From the NCBI GenBank assembly GCA_040357565.1, contig JBDODJ010000122.1: DNA of 33,754 bases; one strand, written 5' to 3'. The position numbers were made by a program, and so were the translations under genes. The notes under the pieces are model-generated. The model saw only the letters and a list, made by a program, of their open reading frames with translations, had not been told where the DNA came from and did not search any database. Origin of the DNA: Cercozoa sp. M6MM (taxonomy: Eukaryota; Endomyxa: Ascetosporea). Of the stretch, positions 1-10,080 are shown in pieces (positions within the stretch are counted from its first letter, which is position 1; each line of letters begins with the position of its first letter).

Positions 1-44
1 ATTTTAATTAATTTTATATAAATAACAGAGATAGACTAGCACAC

Positions 45-1806
45 CTGCGACCAGCCATCGGAAGCGAGCCAGACCTGTGGGGGGGGGGGGGGGTAAACAT
101 GGCAAACATGTACTTGTATATTTACATAACAGGCACAAACAGATACCCATCCAGAGCCGGGGCCTGCCATGCCAACGCTGCAGTGTTGCAACACACATCT
201 CATCTGGGATCCAGAGACACAGGAGGGCGAGGGCGAGGCCAACTGTACCTGTAGGCAGCCAATAGGATCTCCTTGGCATCAGTCTCTGTGGCAGCCTGAC
301 TCACAAGGGATAAAGAGGAGGTAGGGTGGGGGAGGGGGTCAGGTACCAGAAAGACCACTCGCGACTGGGCACTGCGCAGACGTTGTAGAGCGTCGCGAAT
401 CACCTGCGCGTTGTCCTCGCCTGCATAAACAATACAGTGCATATACATATATATATATATATATATTAACATAATATATACACATATCGATATAAAGAAT
501 GACTGAAACCTCGTGGACATACCAGACAAGATGGCCAACGAGGAGATCAGATCGACCGTCAAGTCGCGCCACTCCTGTGCGACGACAAACATTCACACAA
601 TGACAAGTCTCGTAATATACCAATAAACTTAATCATCACAAACTTTTTAAATCCGAGAATAATAACAACACATTTTGTCCACAATGGGACTTAAACAAAT
701 ACGAACTATATGACTAAAGCGCAATAATCACAACAACATAGATTATCTGATAACATAAAGGAGGGAGAAAAAACCGGGCGTGCCGTTTCCGTCTGAGAAA
801 AAAAGCAAAAGTAAAACAGCTCGCATATGCAGGTCTGCATGTGTGTTACCTGAAAGTCAGAGTTGAGCGAACTGGCGTAGGCGTCGCTCGTGGACAGCAC
901 GCTGACTCGCGACCAGCCAAAGTACCTGCACACACACATCTACAGACAGACCACACACACCCTCCATACAGGCACTACCTCAGAGTGCTCAACACAGCGT
1001 TGATCTGCTGCACGTTCGGCGGCAACACACGGCAGAACAGCGGGTACACCTCCTTGTCCTACAATGCCCATTCGATACAAAATAAACCAAAAAGTATCTC
1101 GAAAATAAAAAGGGCTCACCGACAGCTCGGTGGCAGACGAGGCGTACGAGATCTGCACGACATCCATAGCCGACGCCAGCGTCGACACTGCGGCCGACAC
1201 GTCGCTCGAGGACGCGCCAATAATACCGATCACGTCGCGCTGCAAAACGCCCAGTTTAAACACACAAGAGTTGAGTTTAATAATCCAATCCGCACATTCT
1301 GCAGGCGATCGAACACGCGTCGGAGAGTCTTTTCCTTGGAATCCTCGGTGTCTGTATGTGTCAACAAAGACTACTGAGACGACGCAAGTTGGATTCGTTG
1401 ACTTACCGACAATATCGAGTGTGTAGTTGTTCGGCACGCCATCGCTGATGCGCTGCGTGTCGTTGCGCAGCCACTCGAGTGCAAGCATGGCACCCGAGGC
1501 ACGATTCTGTTTCACACAGCAAGTATGCCAGCAGTCCCATGGTCTGGACACAGCAGAGCTACCTCTCCAATGCTGCCATCACGACCGGTGATCGGGAAAA
1601 GTCCGAGAATGGTGCCACCCTAAGCAACAAAACAAACGGTCGGTCAGAGCGCACGTGTCAACCCACAGAGAATCCAACACGGCATCTTAGTGCACGTGTC
1701 AACCTTGTAAATCACATGACCAACATACGCTGCGTGCGGCAAGTGCAGTCCTCAGCCAAATAGCACAGGACAACAACAGCAGACTGAGACCACTGACGAT
1801 GCGCAT
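45..1806 (-). CDS. Receptor family ligand-binding (ANF-receptor/class C GPCR-type) ectodomain, 3' truncated by window edge
   Basis: This gene encodes the N-terminal extracellular half of a receptor with a periplasmic-binding-protein-like clamshell, as in GABA-B or glutamate class C GPCRs and natriuretic-peptide receptors. The start at 1806 gives a signal peptide (MRIVSGLSLLLLSCAIWL) and an exon 1729-1806. In-frame exons follow at 1563-1619 (GGTILGLFPITG), 1407-1506 (ASGAMLALEWLRND), 1120-1298 (DVIGIIGASSSDVSAAV), 979-1058 (VYPLFCRVLPPNVQQINAV) and 850-925 (YFGWSRVSVLSTSDAYASS). Later exons near 512-585, 360-421, 237-284 and 150-190 include DAKEILLAAYR and GMAGPGSGW, and the exon ending at 45 reads VWLASDGWSQ. 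Order and motifs match the ANF_receptor family throughout. Transmembrane and signalling parts lie beyond the left edge, so GPCR versus guanylyl cyclase receptor cannot be decided. It is divergent from the BuGZ-like gene, 409 bp away. Confidence 0.85.
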
Positions 1807-2215
1807 GTTGTTCTCCTGACTGCACGCGTGTCTGTGGCGCTCTGCTGCTACTGCTCCTACCCACTCCACGACAGTACGGTGATGGTCAGTGCTCAATGTT
1901 GTTTTTGGCTTGGCCCTTTTACGATTATTTTGGTACCTAAAACGGCTGGCCACGTCGTCGATCAGTACGATGAGGTTTGAAGCACTTACAGAGCTTTCGA
2001 CGTCACTTCTTCTCTGTCGCAGTCGCTTATTTTCTTAAACGCGACACGGGTTCCATGAACATTATGGTTTTTTCTGCGCTACTTTGGTATAACTTTTTGA
2101 AAAGAATCTGGAGTTTCGGAATGTGGCTACACTTGAAAACTGGGGAATCCAGCCTCGGCACCTTCCTGTATTCCGAGCACCTCCAGTGTCCTAACAGTTA
2201 CCATAGAAACCGAAA
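1807..2215. promoter_or_regulatory. Shared intergenic region between divergent genes
   Basis: This is the 409 bp between the start codons of the receptor gene on the minus strand and the BuGZ-like gene on the plus strand. It must contain both 5' leaders and probably both promoters. No TATA box or repeated operator-like site could be identified by eye. The promoter role is inferred only from the divergent layout. Confidence 0.4.
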
Positions 2216-4140
2216 ATGGGCCGTAAGAAGGTACGCCACATTTCTTGAGTTGTGGGTTTGGGGAGTTTTTTGTCGACGCGCGGGTGGATCTTCGCGCTTA
2301 CAGAGCTTGAGCGAGCCAAAATTGTGCGTGTTTGCTCATTTTTGTGTCTGCTGGCGATGTGTTTTGGGTTTTCTGGACCCACTTTTTCGTGTTTTGGTTT
2401 TTGTGTTCGGTTCGTGCGTTTTTCTTGAGTTATTCTTGAGTTTTCATCGGTGGGTTTGCGTGCAGACGCGTCCGAAGCAGCCCAAGGCGATTTTCTGCTA
2501 CTACTGCGATCGCGAATTCTCCGACGAGGAGCAGCTGGTCGCGCATCAGCGTGCAAAGCACTTCCGATGCACACATTGCCGGCGTCAGGTAACGCGTGCT
2601 GTACTTATATGGGAGAGTGAGAGAGATGTATACTTGCTTGCCACTGCCTGGGTTGGATGCACCACAATGCCATCTGTGTACTCGCGCACTCTTTGTTGTT
2701 TTTTGTTTTGTGTCTGTCCGTGTATGTCTGGTGGGAGGATTGGGTGCAACAGCATTGTAGTGATGAGCTACACGATGCTGTAGTTACGACACAGTAGAAT
2801 AGCACAGAGTATATGAATCCCCACTCAAACACACCCATACACAACATTGTTGGCCCGTTTTCTCATTGTGCATTGGATCCCTTTTTGGCGTGCAAGAGTG
2901 TTTCGTTTCTGTGATTGCCGAGAGTGAGAACGAGTGTGTTGATGTAATGTAGTTGCGAAGTGTCAACGGACTAATCGGACACGTGTACGCCATGCACAAG
3001 GTGGCCGTCACCAAGATCCCCGAGGTACTGCTTGCTGCTGTGCTGTGTCTGTCTGTGTCTGTGTCTGTGTTGACACATGACTGTGGCTGTGGCTATGTGC
3101 AGGCCAAGGCGGGCCGCGAGGACATCTCGCGCCAGATCGTCGGCATGCAGGGCGTGCCGCAGGAGATGATTCACGAGTGGCTGCTCGTCCACCGCGGCGT
3201 CTCGGTTGCTGGTAGCGCCGTCCCTGTCTGTCACATCACGACGTTTGGTGTGTGTATGTGTATGTGTGTATGTGTGATATGTGTGTATGTGTGAGAGTAG
3301 AGGAGCCGGCGCTCAAGAAGCAGCGCCTGGCCGGCAGCTACAACCCGTACCTGCAGGCGGCGGCCACAGTGCCGGGCCTGCAGCGGCCGTACCCGCACGC
3401 GGCCGTCCCGGTGCCGGCAGCGCAGTACGGCGTCGTGCCGATGGGCTACCCGCCAGTTGGCTACCCTCCTGTGTACCCCCCACAGCATGCTCACGTTGGC
3501 CATGCGGCCATGCCTCCGCACCCGATGCACATGCCGCAGATGCAGCAGGCGCAGCCGGGCATGATGCCGCCGCCGGCGCACGCACAGCAGCCGCCACACG
3601 CACAGGTACAGACACAGGCGCAGGCACAGGGACCTGGTGTGCCGTCGCAGCACAGCACGCCGGGCAGCAGCGCCGTGACGCCCACGATGAGCGCGTCGTC
3701 GTCGCGGCCGGCCAGCGCGTCGTCGCACCAGTCGCCCGTGGCCGTTGCTGCGGTAGCCTGTCATCTCTATATATATATATATATATGTGTATATATATAT
3801 ATATATGTGTATATATATATAGGTGCTATATATAATGAACATACGCATATATATATATATATATAGAAGATATCTGGCTATAGATATGTTGTAACAGGAG
3901 GCACCGCGAGTGTCGCCGAAGCAGGAGCTGCTGAAGCCGCTGGGTGCCGCTGCCACTGGCGTTGCGGCCAAGAAGAAGAGCGTGGTCGTTGTGTTTGGCG
4001 CCGCCGAGTCGCCGGTAGGATTTTGACCTGTCGTGTCACATGCGCCTGTATCGTGTGTATGTGTGTGCTTGTGTGCTTGTGTGCCACAGGAGGAAGTGCG
4101 AGCGAAACTGGCGCGCTACCAGGTCGCTGCAGCCGCATGA
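2216..4140 (+). CDS. BuGZ/ZNF207-like (SUF4-like) C2H2 zinc-finger protein
   Basis: Seven exons join in frame: 2216-2230, 2466-2588, 2953-3024, 3103-3211, 3301-3752, 3898-4014 and 4090-4140, for 312 residues. The tiny first exon encodes MGRKK, the hallmark N-terminus of the family. Two zinc fingers follow: CYYCDREFSDEEQLVAHQ...H (about residues 14-36) and CTHCRRQ...H (about 38-62). Next come the family block around REDISRQIVGMQGVP and a long Pro/Ala/Gln/Met-rich low-complexity region (about 130-260). The C-terminus, VVVVFGAAESPEEVRAKLAR, resembles the conserved tail of plant and animal homologues. Known members bind microtubules and Bub3 and aid spindle assembly, or in plants act in chromatin control. 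The proline-rich section probably phase-separates as in animal BuGZ, which is inference. Introns contain TG and TA microsatellites. Confidence 0.88.
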
Positions 4141-6335
4141 GCGGACGAGTGTGAACAGTACACGTGGCATGTCTGTATCGCGGCCTTGTTTAGTCTGTCT
4201 GTGTTGGATACACACACCACACCACACTCGCAGATGAGCGTGTTTAAAAAACCACGTCGATCGTCGATTCGAGTTTTCAAAAATCATTGAGCAGTGTACA
4301 TATCGATCACCCTCTCTCTCTCTCCATCTCGTTTTGTTCGAACTGCATGGTCACTCTGACTGACTCAACTGTCACTACTAAGGCAGGCTACTCGATGTCT
4401 GGAGGTGCGACCCCGGGATGGATGCGATGTACTGCCTAACTTGTACTGTGTCAGTTTAGCCGTGCGGGGTTCGGTTTGCGCAGCTGGTGGCAAATGCTGC
4501 CACCCCTGGGGGAGTTCAGACCGTCGGCTGATCGCAATTCAGGCAGCCTAGCATAAAGCTGTGAGCGTCTGTTTGATGCAACGCGGGAACTTTACTGTTC
4601 CACACAGCAATGCCCTGGGTGCCTCGTACGGACTTATGGGTACTGTCACCATACCCGTTCAGTCTACTCAGAAACCAACTTCCTGTACCAGTCCGGGTCC
4701 AAACCAGCGAAGGCCCAAACGTCACTAATGGTTTCACCACCAAACGAATCCCTAGAGAATACACCGCCAGTGTCTCTACCAACCATGCTCGCTTAAAGGC
4801 CAGCAACGGCGCAGCAGCCAACACCGGCTTCACCGGCCGATCATCACTTGATTCCCAACAACGACCTTCGTAGCCCCCGATCTGATGACTGTTCTCAGTC
4901 TGATTAACGCCGCTGAGCGCTTCCGTGGCCAAGCGACGCGGAGTTTCCGCCAACAAACCACCGGGGGTTCAAAGAAACAGTGACACAGGTGAGTACATGA
5001 CACTGACAGTCATTAGTCTAGGCACCAAAGGCTTCTTCGACAAGCTTCTGGCTCGCAATCATTGCCCTGTCCAAACATGTCACAGCACAGCGTGCTGCGG
5101 TACCTCTCGTGCGCACACTGGCGGAGCAGGAACCCCGAACAATCATCTCTCCCAGCGCACAACAAGCATTCAAATGTGTGTTCTGGAATGTTGCCTGTTA
5201 AGAATTTAACTCATTCTAGTACTTTAAAGACGGGCCCAGAATGTGTCTGAGCTTTTTCCTGATTTTTGCCTGGGAAAGTACCCTTTTTTGTCATGTCTGC
5301 GCGTTGTTTACAGCTGTTAGACGACTTTCTGACCGTTTCACGTTCGACAGAGCTTTTCCGAACGATGGGCCGTTGTTCCCTTTCGTGTTGGAGCGTTTTT
5401 CGGACCAAACGCAGGACGGTAGCCCACCGGCGGCCGTGGTCACTCGAAATGCAACACGCGAGTGCGAGTAAAGCTGTTGAATGGTAATTGATATACACGT
5501 GTCTAGGTGTCGAAGGTAAAGCATGTCAGATGTATGGGTGAACTTACTTCACTTGACAGATAGTCGTCTAATAACCGAAAGACAGAGCCGACGCATGGAT
5601 AAACGCGTGAGCGCGCTCAAAACACGGATGAACCAGGTGGGTGGTCAGAGCGGCCCGAGGTTTGTCACAGGCGTTAAAAGAAACTCTTGTGTCGTAGGGT
5701 TACCGCTTCATCGGGCGTAGCCTGCAGTCGCATTCGAGAAGAACGCGACCACCGTGATCGAGCTGGGCTGTCTGCACATGGCGCACACAATTCTGAATTC
5801 TAACAGAGCACATGGCACACCAACTGAAGTCGTCCGAATGGACACGACAGATATCTATGTTCAATGAGTTGAACACCACGTTTTTTTTAATATACTCAAC
5901 TCTCGAGCAAGTCAATTTTAATTATCGACTGTGGGCTTTTTCTCAGTATTAGCTGCTCTAAGTGTGATCCCGTGTGTGCTTATAGTGCACGGTCTCTGCC
6001 TGGGTGCACTAAACACATTTTTCTTGCGCGGAGACTCGTTGGGCGCTAGCCAGTTCAGGTGAGCAGGTGCGATGCTGTGTCATCTTTCGGACCAATATCG
6101 TTATTCGTCGACAGACCGCCAGGCGACCCGCGAGGCGCCCTTGTATCGCTCCCAATCAGAAGGTAACACGTGTACGCTTGTCTGTATTTTGTCAGCTGTT
6201 TTTCTGATTTTACGTTTTTTAGCGTCTATCCTAAACGCCAAAAAGAACAGCTTGTGACTTTTTTGAATAAACGGGCCGTCAGTTAGCTCCGGGTAAAAAC
6301 GCAGCTGCAATACATCGCACTGCACGCATCACGAC
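4141..6335. other. Gene-poor stretch without a confident gene
   Basis: Open frames here are short (4610-4873 and 4925-5209 on plus, 4516-4956 on minus) and none shows a domain I recognise. Candidate exon-like pieces occur at 5559-5637 (reading DSRLITERQSRRMDKR, bounded by CAG and GT) and at about 5730-5866 (ending TEVVRMDTTDIYVQ then stop), but I could not join them into a convincing model. The stretch may hold a rapidly evolving gene, a decayed element or the 3' region of the BuGZ gene. Part of it is repeated near 7088-7178. Confidence 0.35.
5831..5916. repeat. Dispersed repeat, copy A
   Basis: About 85 bp beginning CGTCCGAATGGACACGACA and continuing through TATCTATGTTCAATGAGT and a T-run to TATACTCAACTCTCGA. 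It matches 7088-7178 in the same orientation at roughly 80% by eye, with a small insertion and T-run length changes. The origin (duplicated gene tail or old element) is unknown. Confidence 0.6.
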
Positions 6336-6375
6336 ATGCATTACAGAGATACATGCATTGCAGAGATGCATGTCA
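6335..6375. repeat. Short 17-bp tandem repeat around ATGCATTRCAGAGAT
   Basis: Two and a half copies of a 17-bp unit (ATGCATTACAGAGATAC, then ATGCATTGCAGAGATGC, then ATG) lie exactly at the start of the hypothetical reading frame at 6336. Each unit supplies an ATG, so the true start codon of that frame is ambiguous. Confidence 0.6.
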
Positions 6376-6764
6376 CTGCTACACTTGTTTGGGCTAAAGC
6401 GCTTCGACTATCCCCAGAAGGAAAAATATGCAAGCTCATCTTCGACCAGATGTTCGACCCGTTGACCGGACAGCTCCGTGAGAATGCCGTTCGTCATGCA
6501 TGTGGTACCTGTCGAGAATTTGTGTTTCTTACAGAGTTTAACGCGGTGTTCCTGCTGTTAATGTGTGATATAGAAGAGGACACACCAGGCGTGAATGCAC
6601 TGGTCGCTGAGACGGTCATGCGTGACCTGTTTTCGATGGACGAAAACGACTGCTTTGGAGGTTGCAAACGCACAGAAGTGGTCAAGTTGGCGACACAGGT
6701 ATTGAACCGCGTGTTCAAGGAAGCGGGTGCCCGCAAGGAGAAAGTCACCCTATCGTATTTTTAG
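6336..6764 (+). CDS. Hypothetical protein or terminal exon, family not recognised
   Basis: An open frame of 142 codons ends in TAG at 6762-6764. The part from about residue 25 onward looks like real coding sequence: balanced composition, acidic and hydrophobic alternation (AVFLLLMCDIEEDTPGVNAL, VMRDLFSMDENDC, VVKLATQVLNRVFKEA) and a lysine-rich end. It is probably a helical protein. The frame may be only the last exon of a longer gene, since an upstream exon-like piece at 6072-6161 (starting MLCHLSDQYRYSS) ends at a possible donor. A 30-bp in-frame GT-AG segment near 6506-6535 could be a very short intron or simply coding. I do not recognise the family. Confidence 0.4.
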   Translation: MHYRDTCIAEMHVTATLVWAKALRLSPEGKICKLIFDQMFDPLTGQLRENAVRHACGTCREFVFLTEFNAVFLLLMCDIEEDTPGVNALVAETVMRDLFSMDENDCFGGCKRTEVVKLATQVLNRVFKEAGARKEKVTLSYF

Positions 6765-6924
6765 ATTTTGCTTTTCTGCTTTCGACTTACGTAGTATGTT
6801 CTAGTGGGCGCATTCGTCCGCGCGTGCCTGCATGAGTGTATGTTTAGCTCCGTACGAGTACATTCGAATAAATACGTATTTGATTTCGTAGCGACACCTA
6901 GCTGGATGTACTGAACTCGGAAGA

Positions 6925-7229
6925 TGCCACTGACATTGCGAGGAACTGCGATTCTTCGAACAGACACGGTAGTTATTTTTGTTTCTGCGTATGACTTGTA
7001 CTATGTGCAGAAGTAGTATTTTGATCGAGCGGTGTGATTGCAGAAGCGCGTGCTAAGCAAATTGCCAGCGTGCATAGTACGTCCAAGCGTCCGAACGGAC
7101 ACGACAAATACTGTATCTATGTTCAATGAGTCGAACACCACGTTTTTTTGTATACTAAACTCTCGAACTGTCTCAATTGCTTCACTGCGTTACCATGAAG
7201 TGGAAGCACATGTGTCTCAGTCATGCTAA
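6925..7229 (+). other. Possible small two-exon gene, weak
   Basis: ATG at 6925 opens 15 codons (MPLTLRGTAILRTDT) ending at a GTAGTT donor. A TTGCAG acceptor at about 7042 restores frame with KRVLSKLPACIVRPS and runs to a stop at 7229. The second part overlaps dispersed repeat copy B. No family is recognised and coding status is doubtful; it may be 3' UTR or intergenic DNA. Confidence 0.18.
7088..7178. repeat. Dispersed repeat, copy B
   Basis: About 90 bp beginning CGTCCGAACGGACACGACA, matching 5831-5916 through TATCTATGTTCAATGAGT, ACACCACG, a T-run and TATACTAAACTCTCGAA. Similarity drops sharply on both sides, which argues for a discrete unit. Confidence 0.6.
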
Positions 7230-7846
7230 GTTCATAGTCAAGGGACAAGAAGTTTTTGTCTTCAAGGTTATAGTTCTCCTTGAACCTGCCTCCGCCCCTC
7301 CCCCGCCCCCCCCCCTGACCTGACGATGATGATACATCCAAATCAACCGATTGGGCTAGGTACCTAGAGGACTGCTACCGACGTTAGCGTCGATTCGTTA
7401 CAGCAATACACAAAGTAGCACCAGTAAAATAGGCAAGAGTATCCATATCTAGCCCTGTGGTAAATTATACATATGGTTGGGATAAGAAAATTACTCACGT
7501 AATACTCCCTCCTTAGAACCCGCCGTGCAACTTAACACTGCAACGGGCTCAAGCCCGATTAACCAAGTTAATGATCGACGACCAAGTTTGTTGCTAAAAA
7601 CCTGGATGCGTAAAGGGGAGCTGGGCGGTCCCACCTTGAGCGAGCGAGTTATGGTACTTTCACTGGTGCAGGGAGACTGACGCGACGTAGCTGTTGGTTT
7701 CGTACAGACTTAACTAACTATCTCAGTAAGGAACGATAGTGTTACGCGTCGGGAGGACCAGCCTTTGGCGCTTGCGAGGAGAGGAGGGAAGGGGAAGCAA
7801 CGCGACTTGACTCGACTGGACTGAGTGAGCGAGGAGACGACAGGAG
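7230..7846. other. Intergenic, 3' flank of the TTD14-like gene
   Basis: No credible coding frame in either strand. It holds a short C-run at 7302-7314 and a small hairpin (GGGCTCAAGCCC near 7546). I saw no tRNA or snRNA signature. The 3' UTR and poly(A) site of the minus-strand gene ending at 7847 must lie in the right part. Confidence 0.35.
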
Positions 7847-9640
7847 TTAGGACTCGGCAATGTCGACCCAGTCGCCCGGTGCCTCCTTGTCCTTGAGCTG
7901 TACTCAGTTCAGTCAGGTCAACACACACACAGATACACAAACACACACACAAAGACATCCGCGCGGACACAGACAGTACCGACAGAGAGTGCGCCGAGAA
8001 GTCGAAATCGTGCGAGACCTCACGTACCACCAGTTCGGCTGCAACAGGGAGGAGGGGTAGGGGGCTCAAGAGGGTCTAGGTGCTGGTGGTGTGTACCCAG
8101 GAAGGCAGGCAGCATCTCGCCCACCTTTGGAGAAGGTGGCGCCTCACCTACAGACACACCCGACCATATGTACTCTGGGGGGGGGGGTAAAGTAGGGTAC
8201 CCTCGTGGAAACGCTCGCGAGTCTCGTCGTCGTTCTCGTAGACATTGACGATGCAGAGACCTGCACATACCATACGTCGTATCATATGTACATATAGATA
8301 TCTATACCAATAAAAGTATATAAATATATATATACAAATAGTACCTATAATAAATCTATAGAGCATGCATACAGCAAGATGTACAACACAAGAGTACCAG
8401 GGTAGGGCGACAGGTACTGCACCAGTTCGATGAGATCGCCGTGGTACTCGAAACTCACCTTGTTCTGCTTTATCACGTGTCTCTGCGGGTCGGCGAACTG
8501 CTCCTCATAGCGCCCACTGCAACGGAGAGATAGAGAGGGCGAGGGGGCGAGGGGGGTAAAGAGGGGGGTAAGAACGCAACGCACAACTCGCGTCGCGACA
8601 GCGCACGTCGACGCTCGATGCGTTGGCCACTACAGGGGGGTAAAACGGGGTGTGGAGGGGGGTAAGGTGGGGGGGGGGTAAAGCGGGGTGTACCTCTCTT
8701 CCATCACGGACTTGAAGACGCACTGCGTCGATTTCGGCTCGTCATCCTCGTCGAGACGTGTCGCCATCTCCTGCAGAGGGGTGTAGGGGGTCAGGGGTAG
8801 GGGTCAGGGTAGGGGGGAAGGGTCAGGGGGGGGGGGAAGGGTTAATATGTAGGGTACCGGCGACATCGGGTGCAGCAGCGGCGACAGCGGTGCCATGTGG
8901 CTCGCGCCCGACATTCTCTGCGGCGACGCCAGCGGCGACTCCCTGCACTTACCCTCTCTGTTTGGGCCCCGGGTTGCCCCCCCCCTATTACCCCCCCTAT
9001 TCACCCCCCCCCATGTGTGTAGGACGTACAGTGACTCGTCAAGCAGCATGTCGCCTGCACCCGACCTGCACAGACAAAAGACTCCAGGAACAATACGGGA
9101 CGACTCTGGGAAGACTTCAGGAAGAGGAAAAGAAGAGAAAAAGAAACAGGTCCAGCGGCGGCGGCATCGCACTGAACGGCGGCGATCGCGCACGCCGCAT
9201 CGGCGACTCGTCCTGCCCGGGGGAAGGGGGTAAGGAAGGGTAGGGTCAAGGGGAGGGGGGTAAAGCTACCACCCATCGCGTGCGACGCCGAATGAACGTG
9301 AACTCGTTCTGCGCATCGACACACATCGGCATACATCGATATACATCGACATACATGGGAGGGGGGGGGGTACATTCGAGTCGCCCTGGTCAAAGTGCTG
9401 CAGGTAGACCTTGCGCACGGCAAAGCGCGTGATGGCCGTGTTCTAACCACATGCACTTATCTACTTTATCTATTATATATACATACATATATACACATAT
9501 ATACATCGATATATATATATACATACATATATACATATATGTATAGATGAATAGATAACAGAGACTACCTCCAGCACAAAGTTGAGCGGCAGCTGCGGCA
9601 GCGTTTTCGTGCGCAACAGGAACTTGCCTATGTCCCACAC

Positions 9641-9672
<32 letters not shown>

Positions 9673-10047
9673 GTATAGATATGTAGATAGATATATATAT
9701 ATATATCGATATGTATATATACATATCGATACAATAGTTAGACAGAAGTGATACGAGGAGCGCGCTTCGTGTGCGGTGCGCCAACCACGCGTGCCACACG
9801 GTGCACCTGTATCCACACGAAACCTTAGTTTTACCTATACATGTATATCTATATGTATCTATATCTATATATCTATAGATGTATAGATGTATCTGTATAT
9901 AGGTATATAGGTATGCGTAGAGGTAGATGGGCAGATACCAAAGCACGCAGTTTCTGCTCAAAGGCGCCTTCGTTGCGGAAGACGAAAAAACGCGGGTGCG
10001 CACTGTACACCTTCTGCAGCGCACTGCACATACCCACACAGTACATA

Positions 10048-10080
<33 letters not shown>

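Noticed and set aside
3231..3971. Long minus-strand Arg/His/Tyr/Ile-rich frames and a Cys/Ala-rich frame at 3491-3685
   Set aside because: They are antisense shadows of the Pro/Gln-rich exon of the BuGZ-like gene and of TA repeats, with no splice logic of their own.
4516..5209. Possible retroelement gag or transposase remnant
   Set aside because: No reverse transcriptase, integrase, transposase or zinc-knuckle motif is visible and no terminal repeats bound it.
7380..7402. Similarity of GATTCGTTACAG.AATA to 13846-13864
   Set aside because: The shared stretch is under 20 bp, too short to be a meaningful repeat.
7490..7700. Possible small structured RNA (hairpin GGGCTCAAGCCC and GC-rich flank)
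   Set aside because: No tRNA A/B boxes, cloverleaf, or recognisable snRNA or SRP motifs were found.
9390..10039. Frames encoding long Tyr/Ile repeats that look like membrane proteins
   Set aside because: They are translations of TATATA microsatellites in introns of the TTD14-like gene.
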